DNA of 54,170 nt from Clostridia bacterium (GTDB lineage Bacteria > Bacillota > Clostridia > Peptostreptococcales > Acidaminobacteraceae). The stretch lies in the NCBI GenBank assembly GCA_014859095.1, contig JACUUV010000017.1, forward strand, positions 1-54,170. The letters are read 5' to 3'. Each line of letters starts with the position of its first letter. Within the stretch, counting starts at the first letter, position 1. A program made the position numbers and the translations under genes. This document shows, one piece after another, positions 1 through 8,229 of this stretch. The notes beneath the pieces were generated by a model. That model was given only the letters and a program-made list of their open reading frames with translations. It was not told where the DNA came from and made no database searches.

Positions 1-47
1 CCAAACTGGTACCTAGCATTGCTAGGTACCAGTTTGGACCTGTCCCC
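1..47. repeat. Family A palindromic repeat, copy A1 (cut by window edge)
   Basis: Bases 1-37 form a perfect 17-bp stem (CCAAACTGGTACCTAGC and its complement) around an ATT loop. The right outer arm ACCTGTCCCC follows at 38-47; its left partner would lie outside the window. Copy A2 at 24668-24730 has both outer arms. It sits 16 nt beyond the stop of the chemoreceptor-like gene, so it may also act as a terminator. The type of element (REP-like) is inferred. Confidence 0.85.
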
Positions 48-63
48 AATCGAATCACAATTA

Positions 64-846
64 TTACAGATTTTTTAGTTCGTCTACAATGCCTTTTGCC
101 TTGTGGGTGATTTCGTGCTGTGAGGTGGATATGTCGTTGAGACGCATCACTTCTTTGGTGATGTTTTCGTTCTCGATGCTGAGTGCGCTGAGAAGGTCTG
201 AAATCTGGCCTGCAAACTCGCTGGTGTTGCTGGACATCTTTTGAACTTCGTTGGCGACAACCGAGAAACCTCTACCATGCTCACCCGCACGTGCTGCTTC
301 TATGTTGGCGTTGAGGCCTAAGATTTTGATTTGTTGAGTGATTTTGTTGACCGCACGGATCATTTCATCTGTCTTCTCAATGAATTTCTTGGATTCGTTG
401 GATGAATTCACCAAAGTGGCATTGATTTTGTTCAAATCTCCTGTCACTTCTACGATTTTGTTCATTTCCAGATGCAATCTATCGCTGGTTTTTGAGATCT
501 CTTCGAGTTGAAAATTCAATCTGTTGGTTGTATCAACCTGTTTGTCCACGATAACCATCATCAATTGCGCGACGTCGGATTCAATGATTCTCTTTGACTC
601 GCCGAAATGTTCTTTGATTATTTCGAGAACTTTATGACTGCCTGTGGCTTCGACTATGGTCTCAGTTTTTGGACTGATGTCACCGATCTCTGTGGTCACA
701 TGGATTCCAAGTTCTTTTGCTCTGAGAATTCCAGGGGACTGCATATTTTTATCTACAACACTGACAACATTCAACCCTTGGTATTCATGGAACAAATTGA
801 TCAATTTGGTTCCACCGACACCTGCGCCTATTACTGCTATATTCAT
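64..846 (-). CDS. Soluble chemoreceptor-like protein with N-terminal NAD-binding-type Rossmann domain
   Basis: This 260-residue protein has no membrane segment. Residues 1 to about 105 look like a Rossmann fold of the homoserine/aspartate-dehydrogenase type, with GAGVGG at 7-12 and a downstream EATGS motif. The rest is a methyl-accepting chemotaxis signalling domain: coiled-coil helices around the conserved hairpin tip, LNANIEAARAGEHGRGF. That tip normally contacts CheW and CheA. The signalling part is short, and no obvious catalytic half of a dehydrogenase follows the Rossmann part, so a role as a cytoplasmic sensor of a nucleotide or redox state is a reasonable inference. No chemotaxis kinase or adaptor gene is next to it. 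A TATAAT-like box lies on the minus strand near 885. The ligand is unknown. Confidence 0.8.
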   Translation of the reverse strand: MNIAVIGAGVGGTKLINLFHEYQGLNVVSVVDKNMQSPGILRAKELGIHVTTEIGDISPKTETIVEATGSHKVLEIIKEHFGESKRIIESDVAQLMMVIVDKQVDTTNRLNFQLEEISKTSDRLHLEMNKIVEVTGDLNKINATLVNSSNESKKFIEKTDEMIRAVNKITQQIKILGLNANIEAARAGEHGRGFSVVANEVQKMSSNTSEFAGQISDLLSALSIENENITKEVMRLNDISTSQHEITHKAKGIVDELKNL

Positions 847-923
847 CTTTATAAGCTCCCTTCAATATTCCTCAATTTTTATTATATCATGGCAAGCAAG
901 ATTGTAAAGGGACGAAAAAAAAG

Positions 924-952
924 ATCCAAATGCGTAATCAAGCGCATTTGGA
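924..952 (-). terminator. Rho-independent terminator of the secreted-protein gene
   Basis: On the minus strand the stem TCCAAATGCG pairs with CGCATTTGGA and is followed by a run of eight T (A-run at 915-922 on the plus strand). It lies 46 nt after the stop codon of the gene ending at 999. Confidence 0.85.
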
Positions 953-998
953 CCCTTAGGATAGGTTTTATCTGTCTAATAAATGTCTAACAAATTTC

Positions 999-2444
999 TT
1001 ATAATGCGTTGAATGCAACAACCAATTCGTTGAAGTAAGCTACCAGTTCTACATATTTATATTCTTTGTTGTCGATATAGTCTTCGATTTCAACAATCAA
1101 GGCCACAAGAGCCGTTTTCTGCGCACTGGCAGGAGCATCAACGAGATCTGCTTTAGCTTCAACGATCAATGCTTCAAGTTCCAATACGATAGAATCAAAC
1201 AAATCGTTGATGTAGAATTGGGTTCTATCAAGCAAATCATCATAGACAGCTACAGTAAAAAGAGCTGAATTGGCATCATAGAATTTCAAATCAGTAATCA
1301 ATGTATTTAATTTTGTCGAATATGGAGTGTTGTATTTATCTTCAAGAATGTTGGTCACCATTTTGACAACTGACATCTCAGCAGCACCGAGAATTTTATT
1401 GCCTTTGAAAGTTTCCATGGCAGTATTCAATGTTTTTACTTGTGCTTCCACTTCAGTTTTGATTACGATCAAATTTTGGGTAGTGTGTGTAGCAACAAAT
1501 GTCTTAGCAACTGTAATAGCATTCTCAAGTGCTAAATTTGAGCCAGTAAGATATGTGCCTTGAGTAGTGCCTTCTGTTTCTTTATAACCTTTAGTAATAT
1601 CTGTGATATCTTTGTATAATAAAATCTTGGCATCAACTATCTTGTTGTTCAGAACGACCAACGGATCGCTGAATGCTTTCGCTTCCAATACAATCTTATC
1701 ATAGTCACCTTTTGTAAGTTTTACAGGATCATTAGTTCTTGTAAATGTGTTGATAAACGTAATAAGGTTGGTTAATTCCACTTGTTTTGCTGGAGTCAAA
1801 ATTGAGAAATAAGCAGTTTTATAAGCATCAAGTTTTACGAGAATCGCTTTAACTTCATCTAATTTCTCAGGTGCGAATTTAGCGTCATCAAAAACTTTCA
1901 TAGCTGCTTTCAATTTATCAATTTCAGTTTTGATTTGTGCTTTTTGTGCATCATCATAATCAGCAGCAAAATCTACCGCTACTGCGATTGCCAATTTGAA
2001 TGTATTGATTGTTGTGGCTCCACCTTTGTATTCAGTCACAACAGCTGCGTCAGCTTTGGCATCTGCAGTATCAATCAATGCTGCCAATACTTCAAAATCT
2101 GTTTTCTTGCCAGGTAATGGATAATAGTTGTCCATTAATTTTTTAACGATACCATGTGGCAACGTGCCTCTGTCGAGTAACATTTCTAATCCAGGAGGAA
2201 GTTCCATTCTTTTTGCTAGTCCGTATGGCAAGCCTTCACTGTTGATCATTGCGAATCTCAATTGCTCTCTTAAAGCTTCCAGTTCGGCTAAGTTCATTGT
2301 CTTATTTTTCACCTTGTTTTCAAAGGCTGATGGATTCTTGTTGAATGATGCGTTTGGGTTGTTATTAGGCGCCGCGTAAATCGCTGATGATGACAGTGTC
2401 ATAATCATGACGGCCGCTAATACAAGTGAAAGTACTTTTTTCAT
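999..2444 (-). CDS. Secreted helical protein of unknown function
   Basis: 481 residues counted from the ATG at 2444, which has AAAGGAG eight bases upstream; an in-frame ATG at 2462 lacks a site. Residues 1 to about 25 are a clear signal peptide (MKKVLSLVLAAVMIM, then a polar AAP region). The mature protein is rich in Ala, Lys, Asp and Thr and appears almost entirely helical, with repeated stretches of about 70-80 residues that resemble three-helix surface-protein modules. No LPXTG motif, lipobox, SLH module or C-terminal anchor is visible, so it is probably released or held non-covalently. It is divergent from the nqr operon. I do not recognise a family. Confidence 0.7.
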   Translation of the reverse strand: MKKVLSLVLAAVMIMTLSSSAIYAAPNNNPNASFNKNPSAFENKVKNKTMNLAELEALREQLRFAMINSEGLPYGLAKRMELPPGLEMLLDRGTLPHGIVKKLMDNYYPLPGKKTDFEVLAALIDTADAKADAAVVTEYKGGATTINTFKLAIAVAVDFAADYDDAQKAQIKTEIDKLKAAMKVFDDAKFAPEKLDEVKAILVKLDAYKTAYFSILTPAKQVELTNLITFINTFTRTNDPVKLTKGDYDKIVLEAKAFSDPLVVLNNKIVDAKILLYKDITDITKGYKETEGTTQGTYLTGSNLALENAITVAKTFVATHTTQNLIVIKTEVEAQVKTLNTAMETFKGNKILGAAEMSVVKMVTNILEDKYNTPYSTKLNTLITDLKFYDANSALFTVAVYDDLLDRTQFYINDLFDSIVLELEALIVEAKADLVDAPASAQKTALVALIVEIEDYIDNKEYKYVELVAYFNELVVAFNAL

Positions 2445-2629
2445 GTTATATTCTCCTTTCAAATTTTGTTCTAGGCCGTTTGTTTCGACCTTCGCTATTA
2501 TATACGTATACCTCTTTTATTTTCGGTGAAACTTTTATTGAAAAATCTTGATATGTTAGAATAACTTTTGGATATATATAGAAGGAAAGCTGAAACATAA
2601 TTGAAATAACATATATAGGAGGGACGCTT

Positions 2630-3619
2630 TTGAAACTATCATTCAAAAATATACAATTTATGAAGCAAGCAATGATGCGTAAAGTCATATATTCGCTCAT
2701 TCCCATCATGATCGCAAGCATTTACTTTTTCGGTTGGCGTGTTCTGGCACTACTTGCTGTCACATCTTTCTTCGGTAGTTTGACCGAGTGGGTCTTTGTA
2801 AGACGAACCACAAAGAAAATTACTGAGGCGGTTTGGGTCACCAGTGTGCTTTTCACTTTGACACTCCCACCTTCCACGCCTTATTGGATTGCGATCATCG
2901 GCATTATCTTTGGCGTCTTGTTCGGCAAAATGGTCTTCGGGGGATTCGGTAAGAATCCGTTCAACCCGGCCCTGGTCGGACGCGCTTTTATTTATGTCAA
3001 TTTTCCTAAGTTCCTGACTGTCGAATGGACTCAGCCTGTGGATGGCGTTCTGGGTGGATTTACGAAATACCTGGGAACACCCATCGATGCGGTGACGCAG
3101 TCGACGCCGATGCTTATCTATAGGGCATCTGGTGAAACGTTCGAATGGTCAAGGATTGTGCTCGGCAACATCGCAGGCTCTATTGGTGAGACCAGTGCCA
3201 TACTGATTTTGCTTGCGGCCATCTATCTGATTTATACCAAAACCGCGTCAAAAGAAACAATTTTTAGTGTAATCGGTGGCTTCCTTTTAATGAGTGGCGT
3301 TTTATTTGCGCTCGGTTTTGAACAGATCCCAAATCCGATTTACGGTCTTTTCACAGGAGGCATCTTGTTCGGTGCGGTATTTATGGCAACCGACCCGATT
3401 TCGTCGCCTAAGACCAAGGAAGGCCGTATCATTTATGGCATTCTGATTGGTGTGATCACCGTCATTATTCGTGGCTTCGCGCTTTTTGCCGGCGGTATCA
3501 TGTTTGCGATATTGATCGGGAATACGTTTGCGCCGATCATCGATGAGGGCGTGAATGAAGTGAAAAAGTCCAGAAAAGCTAAAAGAGAGAAGCTTGAAAA
3601 GGAGGTAAGCCATGGCTAA
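2630..3619 (+). CDS. nqrB: Na+-translocating NADH oxidoreductase subunit B / RnfD-like membrane flavoprotein
   Basis: 329 residues starting at TTG 2630 behind AGGAGGG. It has about nine or ten hydrophobic segments and the family signature GKNPFNPALVGRAF at 107-120. This subunit normally carries covalent FMN and forms the ion path of Nqr (NqrB) and Rnf (RnfD). Its length is nearer RnfD than NqrB, but the operon ends in nqrF, so the complex is Nqr-type by electron input. The candidate FMN-attachment site is DAVTQSTPM (Thr159), which departs from the usual S/T-G/S-A-T pattern by having Ser before Thr. It overlaps nqrC by 8 nt. No nqrA or rnfC precedes it; the upstream gene is the divergent secreted protein. 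Confidence 0.88.
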   Translation: MKLSFKNIQFMKQAMMRKVIYSLIPIMIASIYFFGWRVLALLAVTSFFGSLTEWVFVRRTTKKITEAVWVTSVLFTLTLPPSTPYWIAIIGIIFGVLFGKMVFGGFGKNPFNPALVGRAFIYVNFPKFLTVEWTQPVDGVLGGFTKYLGTPIDAVTQSTPMLIYRASGETFEWSRIVLGNIAGSIGETSAILILLAAIYLIYTKTASKETIFSVIGGFLLMSGVLFALGFEQIPNPIYGLFTGGILFGAVFMATDPISSPKTKEGRIIYGILIGVITVIIRGFALFAGGIMFAILIGNTFAPIIDEGVNEVKKSRKAKREKLEKEVSHG

Positions 3620-4229
3620 GAAAAAGCAGGTGCTCTACCCCGTTCTTTTTATGCTGATTTTAACGGCCGCTTATACTTTTGTGCTCGCTTTCATCAATGA
3701 AAGCACCATTGCAATCATTGAAGCCCAGGAGGAACTCAGGATTCAAAAGTCCATACTTTATGTGTTCGACATCCCATTTGAGGATCAACAAGCCGCTGTG
3801 AACAAACTCTATAATGAGCGATTTGATATTGCCACATCAGGCGACATGACCTATTACGTCTATAAAACGGAAGGCTCTGTCGTAGGGTATGCTTTTCCAC
3901 TATACGGCAATGGTTTATGGGGCAGTATTTCGGGCTACATCGCACTCTCCCCTGACTTTGAAACACTTCTTGGCATCGACTTCATAGCCCACTCGGAGAC
4001 TCCGGGACTCGGCGGAAGGATTGACGAGGAGTGGTACAAGGAGCAATTCAGAACGCTTGATGTCTCAAGCGATCCACCTGTTGTCTATAGACCCGTCTCA
4101 GGCGGCAATGTTGATGCAATCACCGGTGCGACATTGACTTCAAAATCAGTGAGCACTATCATCAACGATTTTATGACGGAAATCAAAATCTTTGCTGAGG
4201 AGGAAAATCTGTATGATGGAAGTAATTAG
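3612..4229 (+). CDS. nqrC: Nqr subunit C / RnfG-like FMN-binding protein
   Basis: 205 residues with one N-terminal membrane anchor (about 8-28) and an extracytoplasmic FMN-binding domain. The motif DAITGATLTSKSV at 168-180 matches the ApbE-type flavinylation consensus, making Thr174 the expected covalent FMN site. In Nqr and Rnf this subunit passes electrons on the outer face to the B/D subunit. The start at 3612 lies inside the end of nqrB and has AAGGAGG upstream. No apbE flavin transferase gene is in the window. RnfG would be an equally valid name by sequence alone; Nqr is chosen because of the downstream nqrF. Confidence 0.9.
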   Translation: MAKKKQVLYPVLFMLILTAAYTFVLAFINESTIAIIEAQEELRIQKSILYVFDIPFEDQQAAVNKLYNERFDIATSGDMTYYVYKTEGSVVGYAFPLYGNGLWGSISGYIALSPDFETLLGIDFIAHSETPGLGGRIDEEWYKEQFRTLDVSSDPPVVYRPVSGGNVDAITGATLTSKSVSTIINDFMTEIKIFAEEENLYDGSN

Positions 4230-4833
4230 AGTCTTAAAAGCCGGCGTCTATAAAGACAATCCCGTTTTTAGACAAATACTAGGCATTTGTTCTTCACTGG
4301 CAGTGACAAACCTTTTGCTCAACTCACTTGTAATGGGTGTCGGGCTCATGTTCGTCACCGCGTTTTCAAGTTTCACGGTCTCACTGCTCAGAACGAAGAC
4401 CCCAAAACACATCCGTATGATGGTTCAGACGCTGATCATCTCGGCATACGTCATCATACTCGACTTGTTCCTAAAAGCTTATATGCCATCCATGTCGAAG
4501 GCTTTAGGGCCATATGTAGGTCTCATCATCACCAACTGCATCATCATGGGCCGTGCGGAAGCATTTGCACAAAAGAACAAACCTTTCATCTCATTTTTCG
4601 ATGGTCTGATCATGGGCTTCGGATACACATGGGTACTGCTTCTTATAGCTTTCTTCAGAGAGCTGTTGGGTTTCGGTTCCCTGTTTGGAATCCGAATTCT
4701 CGGTGAAGGCTGGGTGAACTGGACGCTCATGATCATGCCTCCAGGCGCTTTCTTCATGCTTGGCATCGTCATCTGGGCAACCTATAGTCTCTTTCCACAT
4801 GAAGATCAAGAAAAGGCAGGTGTTAAAGCATGA
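4213..4833 (+). CDS. nqrD: Nqr subunit D / RnfE-like membrane subunit
   Basis: 206 residues from ATG 4213, chosen because GAGGAGG lies nine bases upstream; the frame extends further back without a site. It is a six-helix membrane protein of the NqrD/E-RnfA/E family. The two half-repeat cysteines that in Nqr bind an intramembrane iron-sulfur centre are present (LGICSSLAVT and TNCIIMGRAE). It overlaps the end of nqrC by 17 nt and nqrE by 4 nt (ATGA), indicating translational coupling. Confidence 0.9.
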   Translation: MMEVIRVLKAGVYKDNPVFRQILGICSSLAVTNLLLNSLVMGVGLMFVTAFSSFTVSLLRTKTPKHIRMMVQTLIISAYVIILDLFLKAYMPSMSKALGPYVGLIITNCIIMGRAEAFAQKNKPFISFFDGLIMGFGYTWVLLLIAFFRELLGFGSLFGIRILGEGWVNWTLMIMPPGAFFMLGIVIWATYSLFPHEDQEKAGVKA

Positions 4834-5420
4834 TTGAAATCAGTCCATGGATTATATTCTTCGCATCAATATTCACAAACAACATGATTCTCGCCAACTT
4901 TTTGGGCATGTGCTCATTCATCGCTGTTTCTGGTGAAATCAAGACTTCACTCAGTTTGGGTCAGGCGGTCACTTTCGTACTTGCCGCCACCGCAGTGCTC
5001 AACTATTTCATCTATCATTATTTGTTGGTCCCGCTGGGACTCGAATACCTCAGATTCATCATTTTCATCATCGTCATCGCCGCATTTGTGCAGCTTGTCG
5101 AGATGATCATTGAAAAATATTTCGAGACGCTTTACTACTCGCTTGGCATCTTTTTGCCACTGATCACTGTGAACTGTGCAATTCTTGGAGTTTCACTCTT
5201 TATGATCATCCGTGATTACAACTTGATCCAATCCTTCGCATTCGGTGTTGGCTCAGGACTCGGTTGGACCCTTGCTATCGTTGCGATGGCAGGGATCCGA
5301 AAGAAAATCAAAGGGGCGAAAATTCCAAAGGGCCTCGAAGGTCCTGGCATCACTCTCATCATAACAGGCATTATGGCACTGGCATTTTTAGGTTTCTCAG
5401 GCATCGTGCAAATTCAATAG
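4830..5420 (+). CDS. nqrE: Nqr subunit E / RnfA-like membrane subunit
   Basis: 196 residues, the paralogue of nqrD with inverted topology. The two conserved cysteine sites LGMCSFIAV and VNCAILGVSL are present, so with nqrD all four cysteines expected to hold the shared intramembrane [2Fe-2S] cluster are seen. In characterised complexes this centre carries electrons between the cytoplasmic and outer faces. It starts within the nqrD stop (ATGA) and is followed nine bases later by nqrF with its own AGGAGG. Confidence 0.9.
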   Translation: MIEISPWIIFFASIFTNNMILANFLGMCSFIAVSGEIKTSLSLGQAVTFVLAATAVLNYFIYHYLLVPLGLEYLRFIIFIIVIAAFVQLVEMIIEKYFETLYYSLGIFLPLITVNCAILGVSLFMIIRDYNLIQSFAFGVGSGLGWTLAIVAMAGIRKKIKGAKIPKGLEGPGITLIITGIMALAFLGFSGIVQIQ

Positions 5421-5429
5421 GAGGATTAT

Positions 5430-6530
5430 ATGCAGACGATTGGAATAACAGTCTTAACCATTAGTGGCATTACAGGTCTTCTCGCATTGCTTTTATCGAT
5501 TGCCAACAAGACCATCGCCAATTACGGCGAAAAGAAAATCACAATCAACAAGGACAAGGAACTCATTGTGGATGGAGGCGACACGCTCCTTTCTGCCTTG
5601 ATGGAGCAGAAGGTCTTTATTCCTTCAGCCTGCGGTGGAAAAGGCAGTTGCGGTTATTGCAAGGTGACCGTCATCGAAGGTGGCGGACAGTTCCTACCCA
5701 CCGAAATGGGTTATGTGACTCCAGAGGAAAAAGCAGAGGGTGTACGCCTCTCTTGCCAACTCAAGGTCAGAGAAGACATCCAGATTCAGATCCCCGCGGA
5801 ACTCCTTTCCGTCCAACAGTTCGAGTATCATGTGGAGTTCCTTAAGGATGTCACACCAGCCATCAAACATCTCAGACTTTCACTTCCCGAGGATGAGGAA
5901 ATCGACTTCAAAGCAGGACAATACATCCAGCTGCTTGCCCCCAAATACAAAGGGAATGACGAGGAAGTCTACCGTGCTTATTCAATCGCCTCCTCACCGC
6001 TGGATCCCAAAGCCGTGGAACTCTATATCGGTTATGTCAAAGATGGTGTGGCCACAACTTACGTGCATAACTATTTGAAAGAAGGCCAAAAGATCACAGT
6101 GGTCGGTCCATACGGAGACTTCTACTATCAAGATGGCGACCGCGAAATGGTCATGGTGGCCATCGGAACCGGTATGGCACCGATCATGTCAATCCTCAAA
6201 TATATGCATTCCAAGAAAATCGACCGTAAAGTCACTTTCTATTTTGGCGCGAGAACCCGTGAAGACCTCTTTGAAATGGAAACCCTTGAAGCACTAAAGA
6301 AGGATATGCCAAATCTCAAAGTGATCACTTGTCTCTCCAAACCTACTGAAAGCTGCAATTGGGACGGCGAACAAGGCCGAGTCACAGATATGCTTAAAAA
6401 ATTCCTCGAAAACGCCGAAGACAAAGAGGCTTACCTCTGTGGCAGTCCGGTCATGATTGATTCGGTGACGCCTGTGTTGATTGAAAAAGGAATGCCTGCT
6501 GAGCGGATTTATTTTGATAAGTTTGAGTGA
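5430..6530 (+). CDS. nqrF: Nqr subunit F, NADH-oxidising flavo-iron-sulfur subunit
   Basis: 366 residues. One membrane helix (about 4-25) is followed by a plant-type [2Fe-2S] ferredoxin domain with Cys68, Cys74, Cys77 and Cys109, an FAD domain (RAYSIASS at 182-189) and an NAD-binding domain (GTGMAPI near 246). This is the NADH entry point of Na+-NQR; Rnf complexes use RnfC and RnfB instead, and neither is here. It is the last gene of nqrBCDEF. Without NqrA the terminal acceptor is uncertain, since clostridia often lack quinones. It is somewhat shorter than the roughly 400 residues of proteobacterial NqrF. Confidence 0.92.
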   Translation: MQTIGITVLTISGITGLLALLLSIANKTIANYGEKKITINKDKELIVDGGDTLLSALMEQKVFIPSACGGKGSCGYCKVTVIEGGGQFLPTEMGYVTPEEKAEGVRLSCQLKVREDIQIQIPAELLSVQQFEYHVEFLKDVTPAIKHLRLSLPEDEEIDFKAGQYIQLLAPKYKGNDEEVYRAYSIASSPLDPKAVELYIGYVKDGVATTYVHNYLKEGQKITVVGPYGDFYYQDGDREMVMVAIGTGMAPIMSILKYMHSKKIDRKVTFYFGARTREDLFEMETLEALKKDMPNLKVITCLSKPTESCNWDGEQGRVTDMLKKFLENAEDKEAYLCGSPVMIDSVTPVLIEKGMPAERIYFDKFE

Positions 6531-6630
6531 CGCTGCCGGAGGCGGGCGTCACGGTGGTTTTGCGTGCTTCTAGCGCTCGTAGAGCGCGTAAAAGTGCGCA
6601 GCAGTTTTTGACGCTCTTGTCATCGCGTCA

Positions 6631-6873
6631 AGTAGTTAGTGGTTGGGAAGAGATAAGATCAAGTGCGTGAAAAGTCAAAAGAAAGTTTACACAACAAAGT
6701 TAATCACAAAAAAATATGAGCCAAGTCAGTAAAAATGACTTGGCTCATTATTCTTTTTGTAATAATGGATATCGGTCTTGGTCTTGCTCCTGCACTTGAC
6801 TTTAATCTTTCCCAACGCAGTTGGAAATGACCTTAATCTTTTGACCTTAATCTCTTCCTAACCACTAACTACT
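6631..6873. repeat. Long imperfect inverted repeat in the nqrF-glyA gap
   Basis: The 443-nt space between two convergent genes has no credible ORF. A 27-nt arm at 6631-6657 (AGTAGTTAGTGGTTGGGAAG...) is the near-perfect reverse complement of 6846-6873. Outside the arms, GTTTTGCG near 6557 and GCGCAAAACC near 6887 are also complementary, so the structured block may span about 6551-6900. The centre holds a terminator hairpin. It could be a decayed miniature element or a structured RNA; I do not recognise it. Confidence 0.6.
6716..6748. terminator. Bidirectional terminator between nqrF and glyA
   Basis: ATGAGCCAAGTCA pairs perfectly with TGACTTGGCTCAT around a GTAAAAA loop. T-rich sequence follows on the plus strand and an A-run precedes it, so it can serve both convergent operons. 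Confidence 0.8.
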
Positions 6874-6973
6874 GCGCTCGCATGAGCGCAAAACCAACTG
6901 CATTTGAAGCTCGCTCGTTTAGAGCGCTTCAAATGCAAAACAGACTACAGAGACCTGACCGCCGTCAACACGT

Positions 6974-8206
6974 CTACTTATAAAGTGGGAATCTGTCGCA
7001 AAGTGCTTTCACTCTCACTCTTGCAGGCTCAAGGTCAGCATCTCTGTTCTCAATTACCCAGCTAATAATATCAGCAATCTCAATCATCTCAGCTTCGCCG
7101 AAACCACGAGTGGTGCTGGCTGGAGTACCAATACGGATGCCGCTTGTCACGAACGGACTTGCAGTTTCATTTGGTACTGTATTTTTGTTTGTGGTGATGC
7201 CCACTTCGTCGAGCAATTTCTCTGCAGCTTTGCCAGTGATGTCCTTATTTCTGAGGTCGACAAGCATCAAGTGGTTGTCAGTGCCTCCTGAAACGATTTT
7301 GAATCCCTTGGCGGTAAGTGCATCTGCAAGAACGGAAGCATTTTTGACCACATTCTTTTGGTAAGTTTTAAACTCTTCTGACATGGCCTCTTTGAAACAT
7401 ACCGCTTTTGCGGCGATGATGTGCATGAGTGGACCGCCTTGGATGCCCGGGAAAATGGCTTTGTCGATTGCTTTTGCATATTCTTCCTTGCAAAGGATCG
7501 CGCCGCCTCTTGGGCCTCTGAGGGTCTTGTGAGTAGTTGTTGTTACAAAATCTGCATATGGCACTGGACTTGGATGCACGCCAGCAGCTATAAGGCCAGC
7601 GATGTGTGCCATGTCCACCATCATGAGTGCGCCGACTTCGTCACAGATTTCTCTGATTTTAGGGAAGTCGATGGTTCTTGAATAAGCGCTTGCGCCTGAA
7701 ACGATCATTTCAGGTTTTTCTGCGATGGCTTGAGCTCTGAGCGCATCGTAATCGATGAATCCGTTTTCATCCACTCCGTAAGAAATGAAGTTGTAAAGCT
7801 TGCCTGAGAAGTTTACCGGGCTACCATGAGTCAAGTGACCACCGTCAGAAAGCTTCATTCCGAGGATTTTAGCACCTGGTTCAAGAACTGCCATGTAAAC
7901 GCCCATGTTGGCTTGTGAGCCTGAATGAGGTTGAACGTTGGCGTGATCCGCACCGAAAAGTGCCTTCATGCGATCTCTTGCGAGGTCTTCGCTCATATCC
8001 ACGAACTCACAGCCACCATAGTAACGTTTGCCGGGATACCCTTCAGCGTACTTGTTGGTGAGGTGTGAACCCATCGCTTCCATTACAGTGAGGCTTGTAA
8101 AGTTTTCAGAAGCAATCAATTCAATGTTGCTGGATTGACGCTTAAGTTCAAGTTCCATCGTTTCATAAAGTTCAGGATCGTTCTTTTTAATCAACTCTAA
8201 ATTCAT
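6974..8206 (-). CDS. glyA: Serine hydroxymethyltransferase
   Basis: 410 residues, the normal bacterial length. This PLP enzyme interconverts serine and glycine with tetrahydrofolate. The PLP-lysine motif [14 protein letters not shown] is present with Lys227, and the N-terminal folate/PLP region ([19 protein letters not shown]) is intact. It is the last gene of the gcv operon, 23 nt after lpd, with AAGGAGAGCG before the start. Its position lets methylene-THF released by glycine cleavage be joined to a second glycine to give serine, under the same glycine riboswitch. Confidence 0.97.
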   Translation of the reverse strand: MNLELIKKNDPELYETMELELKRQSSNIELIASENFTSLTVMEAMGSHLTNKYAEGYPGKRYYGGCEFVDMSEDLARDRMKALFGADHANVQPHSGSQANMGVYMAVLEPGAKILGMKLSDGGHLTHGSPVNFSGKLYNFISYGVDENGFIDYDALRAQAIAEKPEMIVSGASAYSRTIDFPKIREICDEVGALMMVDMAHIAGLIAAGVHPSPVPYADFVTTTTHKTLRGPRGGAILCKEEYAKAIDKAIFPGIQGGPLMHIIAAKAVCFKEAMSEEFKTYQKNVVKNASVLADALTAKGFKIVSGGTDNHLMLVDLRNKDITGKAAEKLLDEVGITTNKNTVPNETASPFVTSGIRIGTPASTTRGFGEAEMIEIADIISWVIENRDADLEPARVRVKALCDRFPLYK

Positions 8207-8229
8207 ATCACGCTCTCCTTGATCTTCTA

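Noticed and set aside
999-2444. Gene next to nqrB considered as a missing nqrA or rnfC
   Set aside because: It is on the opposite strand, has a signal peptide and no cysteine or flavin motif.
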